Shown here: positions 45,259 to 54,288 of the stretch, piece after piece
Layout of the letters: every line of letters starts with the position of its first letter
How positions within the stretch are numbered: position 1 is the first letter of the stretch
Source: an uncultured Acidobacteriota bacterium
GTDB taxonomy: Bacteria > Acidobacteriota > Blastocatellia > Pyrinomonadales > Pyrinomonadaceae
Direction: 5' to 3'
DNA: 64,000 nt
NCBI GenBank assembly: GCA_937873515.1
Contig: CALMYB010000013.1
Span: forward strand, 372,001-436,000
The notes under the pieces: generated by a model
Told to the model about the DNA's origin: nothing
What the model saw: only the letters and a program-made list of their open reading frames with translations
Database searches by the model: none
Made by a program: the position numbers and the translations under genes

Positions 45259-45753
45259 ATGCTAACATCTTTGGTTGTCTCGGCCGAAATTTCCGAAACT
45301 GAGGTGTTTGTGAAGCTTTCTTTGTACCGCCCTAATGATCTGGATGCGGTCGTTGCGGTTTTCCGATCGAATATCCCGAAGTATTTCAGCCCGTCCGAGG
45401 AGCCGGGCTTATACGATTTTCTGCGCGATCACGCTGCTGATTACTACGTGTTGGAGTCGAACGGTGAGGTCGTCGCATCCGGCGGGATCGCGTTCAACGA
45501 TCTCGACCCGCCAACGGTTTCGCTCTGCTGGGGAATGGTCCGCAAAGATCATCTAGGCACGGGCCTGGGTAAGGTACTTACCCGATTTCGCATAGACCTC
45601 GCGCGCGAAAAATACGGCCGCGTTCCATTGACCATCGGAACATCGCAGCATACGCAAGGCTTCTACGAAAAATTCGGCTTCCGCCTCGTCGAACACACAC
45701 CAAACGGCTTCGGCCCCGGAATAGACAACTGCAAAATGCGGCTGGAGGCCTAA
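45259..45753 (+). CDS. GNAT family N-acetyltransferase
   Basis: 164 residues as drawn from ATG 45259; a GTG at 45310 has a better Shine-Dalgarno (GAGG) and gives 147 residues beginning MKLSLYRPNDLDAVV, the usual GNAT start, and may be the true one. Motif A VRKDHLGTGLGKVLTRFRID (acetyl-CoA pyrophosphate loop, variant of Q/RxxGxG/A), and TSQHTQGFYEKFGFRLVE at the C-terminus. Substrate unknown. Lies between hppD and hmgA but is separated from hppD by a terminator. Confidence 0.88.
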   Translation: MLTSLVVSAEISETEVFVKLSLYRPNDLDAVVAVFRSNIPKYFSPSEEPGLYDFLRDHAADYYVLESNGEVVASGGIAFNDLDPPTVSLCWGMVRKDHLGTGLGKVLTRFRIDLAREKYGRVPLTIGTSQHTQGFYEKFGFRLVEHTPNGFGPGIDNCKMRLEA

Positions 45754-45819
45754 CCGAGGTACAATGAATGTCATTCCTGATTCGTATTGTTCATATGTTC
45801 CGTGGCAAAATTCTTTGCT

Positions 45820-47181
45820 ATGGATCTGAAATATCAAACAGGATTTGGAAACGAGTTTGCGACCGAAGCGGTTGAGGGTGCTTTGCCGGTTGGGCGAAAT
45901 TCGCCGCAGAAGGCGCCGCTCGGGCTTTATGCCGAGCAGTTTTCGGGGACGGCGTTTACGGTGCCGCGAGCGCAGAATCGACGCACTTGGAAATATCGGA
46001 TCCGTCCGAGTGTTCTGCATAAGCCTTTCGTGCCGTATTCAGAGGTTCACGGCGAGGCGAAAGCGTCCTTGTTCCGTTCGACGCCCTTTGACGAGGTTGT
46101 GACTACGCCGAATCAACTCCGTTGGGATCCGCTTCCCATTCCAAGCGAACCGACAGATTTTGTTGACGGCATCACCACGATCGCGGGCAACGGCGACAGC
46201 TTTGGCCAAGTCGGCATCGCGGTGCATATTTATGCCTTTAACAAAGGGATGGGCGACCGCTATTTCTACAACGCCGACGGCGAGATGCTCATCGTTCCCG
46301 AGATGGGCGGTCTGACGATCTATACCGAACTTGGCGCGTTAGCGGTGTCGCCCGGCGAGATATGCTGTATTCCGCGTGGGTTGAGGTTTAGGGTGGAACT
46401 CGCTAAAGAGAACCACCCCGTCGGCGAAACGCCGACATCCCTCCTTCGTAAGGAGGGGAGCTCGGTTGCTCGGGGCTATATCTGCGAGAATTACGGGTCG
46501 CAGTTTCGCCTGCCGGAGCTCGGGCCGATCGGCGCGAACTGTCTGGCGAATGCGCGTGATTTCGAAACTCCGGTCGCCTGGTTCGAAGACAAGGACGGCG
46601 AGTGCGAGATCGTTGCGAAATTCGGCGGTCAACTGTGGTCGTGTACGAGCGGACATTCGCCGCTCGATGTCGTCGCATGGCACGGCAGCAACGTGCCGTA
46701 TCGCTACGACCTTCGCCGCTTCAACACGATCGGTTCGATCTCCTATGATCATCCGGATCCATCCATTTTCACCGTACTTACTTCTCCCTCGGGCGAACCG
46801 GGCGTTGCGAATTGCGATTTTGCGATCTTCCCCGAACGATGGCTCGTCGCCGAAGACACTTTCCGTCCGCCGTGGTATCACCGCAACACGATGAGCGAGT
46901 ATATGGGCCTCATCTACGGAGCCTATGACGCGAAGGAAGAAGGTTTCGTACCCGGCGGCGGTTCGCTCCACAATCAGATGTCGGCGCACGGCCCCGACCT
47001 CGACGCCTTCGAAAAAGCCTCGAACGCTGACCTCAAACCGCAGAAACTCGAAGGCACGATGGCCTTTATGTTCGAATCTCGCTACATCATCCGCCCGACG
47101 CGCTTTGCGATGGAAACTTCAAAACTCCAACACGAATACGGCGAGGTCTGGCAGGGCTTGAAGAAGAATTTTCACAAATAG
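45820..47181 (+). CDS. hmgA: Homogentisate 1,2-dioxygenase (with in-frame hairpin insert)
   Basis: 453 residues from ATG 45820 ([20 protein letters not shown], the family start). Characteristic blocks: [91 protein letters not shown] and the ligand-bearing [30 protein letters not shown]. Opens homogentisate to maleylacetoacetate. Residues about 197-214 ([20 protein letters not shown]) interrupt the conserved [18 protein letters not shown] run and are encoded by a 55-bp palindromic element. Confidence 0.97.
   Translation: MDLKYQTGFGNEFATEAVEGALPVGRNSPQKAPLGLYAEQFSGTAFTVPRAQNRRTWKYRIRPSVLHKPFVPYSEVHGEAKASLFRSTPFDEVVTTPNQLRWDPLPIPSEPTDFVDGITTIAGNGDSFGQVGIAVHIYAFNKGMGDRYFYNADGEMLIVPEMGGLTIYTELGALAVSPGEICCIPRGLRFRVELAKENHPVGETPTSLLRKEGSSVARGYICENYGSQFRLPELGPIGANCLANARDFETPVAWFEDKDGECEIVAKFGGQLWSCTSGHSPLDVVAWHGSNVPYRYDLRRFNTIGSISYDHPDPSIFTVLTSPSGEPGVANCDFAIFPERWLVAEDTFRPPWYHRNTMSEYMGLIYGAYDAKEEGFVPGGGSLHNQMSAHGPDLDAFEKASNADLKPQKLEGTMAFMFESRYIIRPTRFAMETSKLQHEYGEVWQGLKKNFHK
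46408..46462. repeat. In-frame 55-bp double-hairpin element, copy B (in hmgA)
   Basis: Same ends as copy A (GAGAACCACCCCGTC to GGAGCT). Hairpin 1 is GTCGGCG-AAA-CGCCGAC, the stem differing from copy A by a paired C-G to G-C swap; hairpin 2 is CCCTCCTT-CGT-AAGGAGGG, perfect 8 bp. Confidence 0.88.
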
Positions 47182-47282
47182 AAACACTTGAAACCGGCCT
47201 TGATCTTACCCGCAGCGTCGGTCGGTCCGCTTACCAACTGCCCGTCCGAGGAGTATCCTAGAGACATAGGAGTAAATAACTT

Positions 47283-47738
47283 ATGTCTATCAAACGAACA
47301 TCAGAAGCAAAGTGGAACGGCAGTGTCTCAGAAGGCAGCGGCGAGGTAAAGCTCGGCAGCGGTGCATTCGCGGGGCCGTATTCTTTCAACTCGCGTTTTG
47401 GCGACGACACGAAGGCCACGAACCCTGAGGAATTGATCGCTGCGGCACACGCAGGCTGTTTTTCGATGGCGTTCTCGCTGATCCTCGGCAAATCCGGCTT
47501 TACGCCAAAGAGCATCGAGACAAAGGCGAGCGTATATATCGAAAAGCAAGGCGAGGGCTTTGCGATCCCGAAGATCGAACTCGTAACCGTCGCGGAAGTG
47601 CCGGGCATCTCTAACGAAGAGTTCCAGACCATCGCCGAAACCGCAAAGGCGAATTGTCCGGTCTCAAAGGTGCTGGCCGCCGCCGAGATCACGCTCGACG
47701 CGACGCTAAAGGAAAAATCACGAAGAATGGGAGGATGA
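47283..47738 (+). CDS. osmC: OsmC/Ohr-family peroxiredoxin
   Basis: 151 residues. Peroxidatic Cys in AAHAGCFSMAFSLIL (near residue 60) and resolving Cys in AKANCPVSKVLAAAEI (near 125), plus N-terminal WNGSVSEGSGEVKLGSGAFA, FGDDTKATNPEELI. Reduces organic hydroperoxides via lipoyl or thiol donors. TAGGAG lies ~12 nt before the ATG. Its stop codon is immediately followed by the start of the nuclease-like gene (TGAATG), whose Shine-Dalgarno is in the osmC 3' end. Confidence 0.94.
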   Translation: MSIKRTSEAKWNGSVSEGSGEVKLGSGAFAGPYSFNSRFGDDTKATNPEELIAAAHAGCFSMAFSLILGKSGFTPKSIETKASVYIEKQGEGFAIPKIELVTVAEVPGISNEEFQTIAETAKANCPVSKVLAAAEITLDATLKEKSRRMGG

Positions 47739-48656
47739 ATGGCGAATCTATTTTGGAAGACGAAAGACGGTACTAAAAGTCTGGTTTCGACCCCATTCAA
47801 GACCGAAGAAGAGTTTGAAACGCTTGTTTTCAACACGCGGGAAATTCTAGAAGACATCTTTCTGCTAAAACGACAGATTCGTGGCGGCGGGAAGGCAGGA
47901 ATACCAGACATTATCGGCATCGACAGTGACGGCAATATTTGCATTATTGAAATGAAAAATGTAACGGTTGATGCCTCAATCATTCCACAGGTATTGGAAT
48001 ATGCGTTTTGGGCAGAGACCAATCCAGATTCAATAAAATCCCTGTGGTTGGAATGCGAAAATAAGCCAGACGATATCTCCGTCAGCTGGGAGGAATTCAA
48101 TGTTCGCATAATCGTGATAGCCCCAACAATACTTCGTTCGACACTAGCGATCGTTGACAAAATTAACTATCAAGTCGACCTGATAGAAGCCAAACGATGG
48201 GTTGAGGGCGGAGACACACTACTCTTGGTTAATCGATTGGAACCCGAAGAACGAAAGGGCCGGACGCGTCCAGTAAAAGGCTTGGAAACTTACGATGCGG
48301 AATTCTACATGCATGAATACAACAAGACGAGTGCTCAAGAATTCCTTCGTTATGTTCGGCGCGTCGAAAAATTGATTGCTCAAAATGGATGGAATCTCGA
48401 AACTAAGTATAACAAGCATTACTGTAGTTTTAAGGCTGGTTTTCGCATTGCTTTCGGGATAAAGTTCATTGGCACTAAGACTTTTGCATTCTTTTTCAAG
48501 TTATCTGAGATCGAGGTTAAGAGTAGCGGATTTAAAATGACAAAATATGAGTCGCAATGGAAAGAAGCTAATTTCAACATCGAGCCAGGAAAAACGCAGG
48601 TTGGCGACTTCCAGCCACTTTTTGAATTGGCATATCGTCGATTAACAGGTGAGTAG
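47739..48656 (+). CDS. NucS-like PD-(D/E)XK nuclease with C-terminal DUF5655-like domain
   Basis: 305 residues. N-terminal part has the NucS/Endonuclease-VIII-like PD-(D/E)XK pattern: GKAGIPDIIGIDSDGNICII EMKN, i.e. D57 and E71-x-K73, followed by IIPQVLEYAFWAE, the Q motif helix. The C-terminal ~110 residues (KTSAQEFLRYVRRVEKLIAQ, YCSFKAGFRIAFGIKF) resemble the DUF5655-type domain that follows such nucleases in other genomes. It is more AT-rich than osmC and abuts it exactly (TGAATG). May act in DNA mismatch or damage handling or defence; not known. Confidence 0.82.
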   Translation: MANLFWKTKDGTKSLVSTPFKTEEEFETLVFNTREILEDIFLLKRQIRGGGKAGIPDIIGIDSDGNICIIEMKNVTVDASIIPQVLEYAFWAETNPDSIKSLWLECENKPDDISVSWEEFNVRIIVIAPTILRSTLAIVDKINYQVDLIEAKRWVEGGDTLLLVNRLEPEERKGRTRPVKGLETYDAEFYMHEYNKTSAQEFLRYVRRVEKLIAQNGWNLETKYNKHYCSFKAGFRIAFGIKFIGTKTFAFFFKLSEIEVKSSGFKMTKYESQWKEANFNIEPGKTQVGDFQPLFELAYRRLTGE

Positions 48657-49326
48657 TTCTGAAACAAGATTTACAGCATCTCCCGAAAAGGGTGGGGTGT
48701 CGGCGATTTTGATGCGGCCCGCGGGGGCGACGCATCTGCTTGTGCTCGGGCATGGTGCGGGTGCGGACATGCGGCACGCGTCGATGCAGAAGATCGCCGA
48801 GGCTCTTGCCGAAAGGCAGATAGCGACGTTCCGCTACAACTTTCCTTTCAAAGAGAATGGCCGCGGCGGCGTCGATTCGCCGAAGGTCGCGACGGCGACG
48901 GTGCGCGCCGCGGTCGCCGAAGCCGGAAGGCTCGAACCGAAACTCACGCTGCTTGCCGGCGGACATTCATTCGGCGGGCGAATGACGACGACGGCGCAAT
49001 CGCAAGAGCCGCTCGACGGCGTCAAAGCACTCGTTCTCTTCTCGTTTCCGCTGCACGCGCCGAATCGGCCTGACGACACGCGTGCCACCCATTTGAGCTC
49101 GATAAAAATTCCGATGCTCTTTCTTTCGGGCACGCGCGACGCGCTGAATGATCTCGATCTGTTCCGCCCCGTGATCCAAAACCTCGGCGGCCACGCTACG
49201 CTTCACACGATCGACACCGCCGATCACAGTTACAAGGTCTTGAAGAGGACGCGTGCCTCTGATGAAGATGTCTTCGCCGAGATGGCACGCACAACGAGGG
49301 ATTGGATAACATCGAACAAGATATGA
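48649..49326 (+). CDS. Alpha/beta hydrolase (KANL3/Tex30-like)
   Basis: 225 residues starting at a GTG that overlaps the upstream stop by 8 bp. Oxyanion region LVLGHGAGADMRHASMQKIA, nucleophile GGHSFGGRM (Ser near 109), acid in LSGTRDALND and catalytic His in IDTADHSYKVLKR. This is the dienelactone-hydrolase-like family with conserved GHGAGxxM. Natural substrate unknown. Overlaps on both sides suggest co-transcription of 47283-50108. Confidence 0.9.
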   Translation: MSSSETRFTASPEKGGVSAILMRPAGATHLLVLGHGAGADMRHASMQKIAEALAERQIATFRYNFPFKENGRGGVDSPKVATATVRAAVAEAGRLEPKLTLLAGGHSFGGRMTTTAQSQEPLDGVKALVLFSFPLHAPNRPDDTRATHLSSIKIPMLFLSGTRDALNDLDLFRPVIQNLGGHATLHTIDTADHSYKVLKRTRASDEDVFAEMARTTRDWITSNKI

Positions 49327-49343
49327 GGAGAGTTGAAAAACGA

Positions 49344-49790
49344 ATGAGAGCAATGACACGGCTCGCGGCGTTTGCCGCATTTTTGCTATTCACGGGCATT
49401 GCCGTCTCCGGGCAGACCGCTCAGGCTACGCAGACCATCCAGAAGACACCCGAGCAGGTCGTCCAAAGCCTCGTCGATGCTTACAACGCCCGCGACATCG
49501 AAGGAATCTTAAAGGCATACAGCCCGGAATCGACCGCATACGCGCTGCCGAGCGGCGAGGTCATTCTAAAAGGACACGATGCGATCCGAAAGAAGTTCGC
49601 ACGCGTACTCGAACCGAATATGAAACTCAAGGTCGAGATCGTCAGCCGCATCGTTGACGGCAAATTCGTTATCGATAAGGAAAAGATCAGCGGCACCGCG
49701 GACGGCAAACCCATTGAGTTCTTCGGAACCGTGATCTATGAGATCGCGGACGGCGTGATCCAACGCGAGTGGTACCCAAGACAGCAGTGA
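49344..49790 (+). CDS. Exported SnoaL/NTF2-like protein
   Basis: 148 residues from ATG 49344; earlier ATG at 49323 overlaps the hydrolase stop (ATGA) and is an alternative. MTRLAAFAAFLLFTGIAVSG is a signal peptide. The mature part is a SnoaL/DUF4440 fold (EQVVQSLVDAYNARDIEGIL, GHDAIRKKFARVLEPNMKLK, FFGTVIYEIADGVIQREWYP). No catalytic role inferable; such domains bind small ligands. Confidence 0.85.
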   Translation: MRAMTRLAAFAAFLLFTGIAVSGQTAQATQTIQKTPEQVVQSLVDAYNARDIEGILKAYSPESTAYALPSGEVILKGHDAIRKKFARVLEPNMKLKVEIVSRIVDGKFVIDKEKISGTADGKPIEFFGTVIYEIADGVIQREWYPRQQ

Positions 49791-49802
49791 GAGGTCCGGC
49801 TT

Positions 49803-50108
49803 ATGTGCAGGAATATCAAGACGCTTTATAATTTCGATCCGCTGGCGACGAGCAGCGAGGTGAACGCATCGGCTCTGCAGTTCGTGCGAAAGCTGTCGGG
49901 GATGAACAAGCCTTCGAAGGCGAACGAAGAGGCTTTCGACCTTGCCGTCGAACGCGTCGCGGCCGCCGCACAGGAAATGCTCAACTCGCTCGTTACCACC
50001 GCCGCACCCCGCGACCGCGAAACCGAAGCCGCCAAAGCCAAAGCCCGAGCCGCGATCCGATACGGCAGATATTCGGAATTCGATTCCGGAGAAAACGGTC
50101 ACGCCTAA
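49803..50108 (+). CDS. DUF2277 family protein
   Basis: 101 residues beginning MCRNIKTLYNFDPLATSSEV, the defining start of DUF2277; AALQFVRKLSG-like ASALQFVRKLSGMNKPSKAN and AFDLAVERVAAAAQEMLNSL complete the domain, followed by a short charged tail. Function of the family is unknown. 12 bp after the SnoaL-like gene, same strand. Confidence 0.9.
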   Translation: MCRNIKTLYNFDPLATSSEVNASALQFVRKLSGMNKPSKANEEAFDLAVERVAAAAQEMLNSLVTTAAPRDRETEAAKAKARAAIRYGRYSEFDSGENGHA

Positions 50109-50151
50109 AGAGATCGTTCTTTACAAGCCCAGTAATGTGTAAATAAGTGGG

Positions 50152-50916
50152 GTGTTTAGCAAAGTAGGTAAATTTTATTTTGGCCTCGGATTATTGCTGT
50201 TCGTCGTGATACCGACATTCGGACAGAACCCGAACGGGCCGCACTATCTTGGCTCTATCAGTCGTGGAGACGAAGACGTGGCTGAGAACGTTTATCGGTT
50301 TCGCGAGATGGCCCGCTCGAGCCGTAGAACTAAGGCCGACGCTATAGTCTTGCGGATTTGCTCAAGCCAACCTCTACCGATTGCACTCGCCGCGGCCTCA
50401 TACGACCCGTTGTGGGTCGCGCAAAAAATCGGTAATGACACGGAACACGTAATCCTCTTGCGCACTTCACCGAAAGATTGCAACCGAGCTTCCGGTGAAG
50501 GAACCATCGAAGTATGGTTTGCAGAGAATACCGACTCAATCCCGAAATTTAGAGAGTCCTACAAAGCGAGCGATCTATTCATGCAAAGTGTTGTTTCGAA
50601 AGATGATTGGTTCCAGGGTCTTATTAGCGAGGCCGTCACGCCCGCCAATTTTCTCGAAATCATTAAAGAGGCATCTGCAGTTGCGGAATCAAAACGATGC
50701 TCCTTAATAGTCTTCCAAGTGTCGAAAGATCCGAACCCCACGCTTACAATAAACTTGAGATCGGCCCAATCCCAACTAATTGCGAACGGAATCCCGAAGG
50801 ATCGAATTGTGGTTCTCTATCGGAATGACGCGAATGCGGAAAATTCTTCTAGATTCCCAGATATAGCCATCGTTGGGAAGTCCGTGAAAGCTCGGACCGA
50901 GGCCATCCAACCGTAA
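50152..50916 (+). CDS. Exported protein, unknown function
   Basis: 254 residues from a GTG start (no ATG before the signal). Signal peptide FYFGLGLLLFVVIPTFGQ. The mature part has no recognised domain; C-terminal blocks NFLEIIKEASAVAESKRCSL, TINLRSAQSQLIANGIPKDR, IVVLYRNDANAENSSRFPDI resemble the OmpA-like peptidoglycan-binding layout loosely (YGVSxxRI-type), but key residues are not clear. Codon use and the neighbours suggest a real lineage-specific exported protein. Confidence 0.72.
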   Translation: MFSKVGKFYFGLGLLLFVVIPTFGQNPNGPHYLGSISRGDEDVAENVYRFREMARSSRRTKADAIVLRICSSQPLPIALAAASYDPLWVAQKIGNDTEHVILLRTSPKDCNRASGEGTIEVWFAENTDSIPKFRESYKASDLFMQSVVSKDDWFQGLISEAVTPANFLEIIKEASAVAESKRCSLIVFQVSKDPNPTLTINLRSAQSQLIANGIPKDRIVVLYRNDANAENSSRFPDIAIVGKSVKARTEAIQP

Positions 50917-50990
50917 TTTCCGATGGCGAAGGCCGGCGTCAGAGCATTTCAAACTTTTTCAACTCGACCTTTCGAGAATAGTGAGTAGCT

Positions 50991-51536
50991 ATGAAACAAC
51001 AGATTTTCATTCTGACAACAGTTGTCTTTGCGGCGATTTGTGTGGTATCGGCTAGTGGGCAGACCTCCGCGAGAGCTGAGACCACCAAAGGCGTATGCCC
51101 TGTACGGTCTGCTTCGGAGTTGAAAACGTTGGGCAATCTCTCCGAAAAGGACGAACTTCGGTACCATACTCCTATTCGCTACATAATCGTCTACAACGAG
51201 ATCGGACCTACGGGTATTCGAGAGATCGAAATATTCATGAACGAATCGAACATTAATGAAAGAGACTTGCGAACGGTCTTTTGTTGGATTGGCCAGCGGT
51301 TTCCCTCACCTGTCGCCTTAGAGGTCAAGGTCCATACGAATCTCAACGCCGTCGAAACCCCGGAAGAACGAGAACTCCTGAAAGATGGCGAGGATAGTCG
51401 CTTCTCCAAATATTATGGCCGGTATAAGGAAGCTTCCTATAGTAGATTCGATGATGGACGCGAGACTTTTCTTTACACGACAGACCTGTCGGAAATCAGA
51501 CAGAGACTTATTGTGATCCGTGAGGCTGCTCATTAG
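50991..51536 (+). CDS. Exported protein, unknown function
   Basis: 181 residues. Signal peptide MKQQIFILTTVVFAAICVVS with cleavage near SGQ. Two Cys in the mature part (VCPVRS, TVFCWIG). The pattern YIIVYNEIGPTGIREIEIFM, LRTVFCWIGQRFPSPVALEV looks like a small alpha/beta domain. No family recognised. Follows another exported unknown by 74 bp; both share the style of lineage-specific exported proteins. Confidence 0.72.
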   Translation: MKQQIFILTTVVFAAICVVSASGQTSARAETTKGVCPVRSASELKTLGNLSEKDELRYHTPIRYIIVYNEIGPTGIREIEIFMNESNINERDLRTVFCWIGQRFPSPVALEVKVHTNLNAVETPEERELLKDGEDSRFSKYYGRYKEASYSRFDDGRETFLYTTDLSEIRQRLIVIREAAH

Positions 51537-52131
51537 GGCTAACATGTGTGGGTGGTTGTGAACCGCAGGGATTTTATGGCGTTTGGCGAAGAGGCGGCAC
51601 GAATTCGAAACGCGGAGTGCGGAGTGTCTTTGAACCTTGAACTTTGAACGTGTTTTTGGCTTGCCCTTTGGCAGTGCGGGCTGGGTTCTTGGGACACAGA
51701 TCCCCAAGTTTTGCAAAGAACGCAACCGGGCCTGCCCGTTTGGCGCCCCGAATATCACGGAGCTCGCTTTGGCGAGCGACAGAAGCCTTTGTCGGCGGCT
51801 AAAGCCGCCTCCGAAGGTGGGTTGGCTGTGGCTTGCTACAAACGTGCGGCTCCGACGGAGCCAAGAAGGTTTCGTCCCCGTAGGGGACGCGAGATCATAG
51901 CCCAGGGTAAGGCCGCTGAATTGCCACGAACTTCAGCTCGTGGTTAGCTTCTCCTCAATATTCTGCCGGAGCGTGCAAAGCATGCGACTGAGAGAAGTCG
52001 GCGGCCGAGCCGCCTCCTGGGAATTCATTTTCCGTCCTAAACACGCCGTAAACGACGTGGCTATGCGAAGCCATTGTCGGCGGCCGAGCCGCCTCCGGCT
52101 TGGAATTTGGCGGCCGTGCCAATAGCCGCGG
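51537..52131. other. Non-coding region with second palindrome cluster
   Basis: No gene is supported in these ~600 bp. From about 51755 to 52110 it is made of the same modules as 33.6-34.5 kb, mostly in reverse order (next entry). 51570-51750 is unremarkable apart from CTTGAACTTTGAAC. Confidence 0.8.
51755..52110. repeat. Composite palindrome cluster 2
   Basis: Contains CACGGAGCTCGCTTTGGCGAGC, GTCGGCGGCTAAAGCCGCC, GCTACAAACGTGCGGCTCC, GGCTCCGACGGAGCC, CGTCCCCGTAGGGGACG (near 51869-51887), TAGCCCAGGGTAA, CACGAACTTCAGCTCGTG, two GTCGGCGGCCGAGCCGCCTC units and, between them, the inverted GAATTCATTTTCCGTCC and CACGCCGTAAACGACGTG of module 2. Confidence 0.85.
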
Positions 52132-52872
52132 CTAATCCATTTCGCTTTCGTCGATGTCGAAGTTGGCGTAAACCTTTTGGACGTCGTCGTTGTCGTCGAG
52201 GGCGTCGTAGAGTTTTAGCATGGTCTTAGCGTCGCCGCCTTCGAGTTTTATGTAGTTCTGAGGAATTTGCGAGATCTCGGCGGCCTGCGGTTCGATGCCG
52301 GCGGCCTTGATCGCTTCGAGCACGGTGTCGAAGGCGTCCGGAGCCGTGTATATCTCGAAGACATCGCCTTCGTCCTGCATATCGTCGGCACCAGCTTCGA
52401 TCGCGATCTCGAAAAGCTCGTCCTCGCTCTTTGCTGCCTTATCGACGACGATGTAGCCCTTCTTGTCGAACATCCAAGCGACCGAGCCGGATTCGCCCAT
52501 ATTGCCGCCGTTCTTTGAGAAAATGTGGCGAATTTCGGCGACGGTGCGATTGCGGTTATCGGTCAGGCCCTCGACCATCACGGCGACGCCGTTCGGGCCG
52601 TAGCCCTCGTACATCACCTCGTCGTAGGATACGCCTTCGAGCTCGCCCGTGCCGCGTTTGATGGCGCGGTCGATCGTGTCGTTCGGCATATTCTGGCCTT
52701 TCGCGTCGTTGACGACCTTGCGAAGACGCGCATTCGAATCGACATCGCCGCTGCCGCCTGTGCGGGCCGCGACCGTGATCTCCTTGATGAGCTTCGTGAA
52801 GATCTTGCCGCGTTTTGCGTCGAGCGCACCTTTCTTGTGCTTAATTGTGTGCCATTTGGAATGTCCTGACAT
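52132..52872 (-). CDS. yebC: YebC/PmpR (TACO1-like) family protein
   Basis: 246 residues, normal. Starts [28 protein letters not shown]; then GGDVDSN-like [57 protein letters not shown] and the C-terminal acidic end [18 protein letters not shown]. Members act on translation (easing ribosome stalling at Pro-rich sequence) and some as transcription regulators. Single gene. Confidence 0.97.
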   Translation of the reverse strand: MSGHSKWHTIKHKKGALDAKRGKIFTKLIKEITVAARTGGSGDVDSNARLRKVVNDAKGQNMPNDTIDRAIKRGTGELEGVSYDEVMYEGYGPNGVAVMVEGLTDNRNRTVAEIRHIFSKNGGNMGESGSVAWMFDKKGYIVVDKAAKSEDELFEIAIEAGADDMQDEGDVFEIYTAPDAFDTVLEAIKAAGIEPQAAEISQIPQNYIKLEGGDAKTMLKLYDALDDNDDVQKVYANFDIDESEMD

Positions 52873-52945
52873 TTACGAATCGTCCTTTTTGACCAGTATT
52901 GATATATATAGCGAGATCGCCGAAGCTGTTAAATAAGAATCCCAT

Positions 52946-53027
52946 TCTTTGCGAACTTGGTGTCTTTGCTTGGCGACCTTTGCGTTAAAAACGGAAGGTA
53001 AACGCAAAGGCCGCAAAGTTCGCGAAG
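52946..53027. repeat. Inverted repeat of the CTTTGCGAACTTnG family
   Basis: TTCTTTGCGAACTT..CTTTG..CCTTTGCGTT (52946-52986) is matched in reverse by AACGCAAAGGCCGCAAAGTTCGCGAAGG (53001-53028). It fills part of the 247-bp gap between the DUF167 and yebC genes. Confidence 0.65.
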
Positions 53028-53119
53028 GTCCCTGAGGATAAGTTTCAAAAGATCGTTTTCTTACCGCATCGCCATTTCAGACAGCCCTTTCCGCCTGTTT
53101 TATCGAAACTGAAAATATA

Positions 53120-53443
53120 TCACGACGATTTTCTTACGGACAAACGGGCATCGCCGCTTCGGCCGGTGGCCTCTTCGAGATCGGCGGTAGTTATTCCGGT
53201 AACCCGCAGCCGCTTTGCCTTCGAAGCTTGACCTGAAACGATCTCGACGTTGCTTTTCGCAATGTCCAGCAACTTAGCGAAGAACTTTATTAATTCCGCA
53301 TTGGCGGCTCCCTCGACCGGCGGCGATGCCACACGTACTTTCAAGATACCGTCTAACGTTCCAACGATCTCCGTCTTTGACGCTCTTGGAATAACGCGAA
53401 CTTTGAATTCAACTCCGTCCGCAGTGGTTCTAATATCGAGCAT
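53120..53443 (-). CDS. DUF167 (YggU) family protein
   Basis: 107 residues. FKVRVIPRASKTEIVGTLDG, LKVRVASPPVEGAANAELIK, FFAKLLDIAKSNVEIVSGQA, SKAKRLRVTG are the complete DUF167 fold. Function unknown. It starts 3 bp after the stop of the yggT gene; the yggT-DUF167 pair is a commonly conserved neighbourhood. Confidence 0.93.
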   Translation of the reverse strand: MLDIRTTADGVEFKVRVIPRASKTEIVGTLDGILKVRVASPPVEGAANAELIKFFAKLLDIAKSNVEIVSGQASKAKRLRVTGITTADLEEATGRSGDARLSVRKSS

Positions 53444-53446
53444 CTT

Positions 53447-54037
53447 CTATCGTACGAACACACGCAGAACGACCGACTGCAGCACCCAGATGATCAGCAA
53501 AACGATCATCGCCGACAGGTCGAACATCCCGACCGGCGGTATCCAGCGTTGAAAAGGCACGAGTATAGGATCCGTAACGCGGCGTACGAAGCCAAGGAAT
53601 GACCCGCGTGAAAAGACGAACCAGGAGGCGATAAATCTGACAAAGATCAAGAGAACCAGAATGCTGAGTATGCCGTAAAGGACGAACCCGATCACGGTGC
53701 TCGCGCTCCCTCTTAGAAGACCGAGGAGCAGGCCGTCGATGACAAAGAAGGTGTTCGCGATCACCTGTGTTAGAAAATATGCGAGGATCAATGCGACCAG
53801 TAGCGTTATAAGCGGTCCATAACGCGTGTTAACGCCGTACGTCGCAAGCATACGCGCTGCCGGATAGACCCATTTCTCTGTGCGTCGGCGAATCAAAAAT
53901 GCGAATTTTCCGACCTTGCCGAAAGGATTCGGATCCGCGTATGTGAGCACAAGACGCAGTATCAAGAGCGACGCAACGACCGCAAATGCGATCCAGATCA
54001 CCAAAAAAACGATCGGATAAACGGTCAAAGAAAGCAT
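53447..54037 (-). CDS. YggT family membrane protein
   Basis: 196 residues, four or five membrane helices. The C-terminal half is the YggT domain (ILVLLIFVRFIASWFVFSRG, VRRVTDPILVPFQRWIPPVG, MFDLSAMIVLLIIWVLQSVV) with the conserved P-x-x-x-P/R-IPPxG signature. N-terminal half adds two further helices. Linked to the DUF167 gene. YggT proteins are tied to cell division or osmotic tolerance in some bacteria. Confidence 0.92.
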   Translation of the reverse strand: MLSLTVYPIVFLVIWIAFAVVASLLILRLVLTYADPNPFGKVGKFAFLIRRRTEKWVYPAARMLATYGVNTRYGPLITLLVALILAYFLTQVIANTFFVIDGLLLGLLRGSASTVIGFVLYGILSILVLLIFVRFIASWFVFSRGSFLGFVRRVTDPILVPFQRWIPPVGMFDLSAMIVLLIIWVLQSVVLRVFVR

Positions 54038-54288
54038 ATTCGTTTAGACTCGGGAGCAACGCCTGTCGATCGGGCCGCGTATCTTGACCATTTTGCCGCG
54101 ACCAACACACTTTCAATATATCAGACGCGGAGAAAGTCATCTTATTCTGCGGGAGTTTCTTCGGACTTTCCAAGCTTGCCGGCCAGTTTGCGGCTCTGCG
54201 GGACACGTTCTGCCTACACCCGCGCTTTCCGGAATTGTCCAAAGGCCGCGAATCCTGTATTCTCAAATCTTCGCCCGTAAACGAATGT

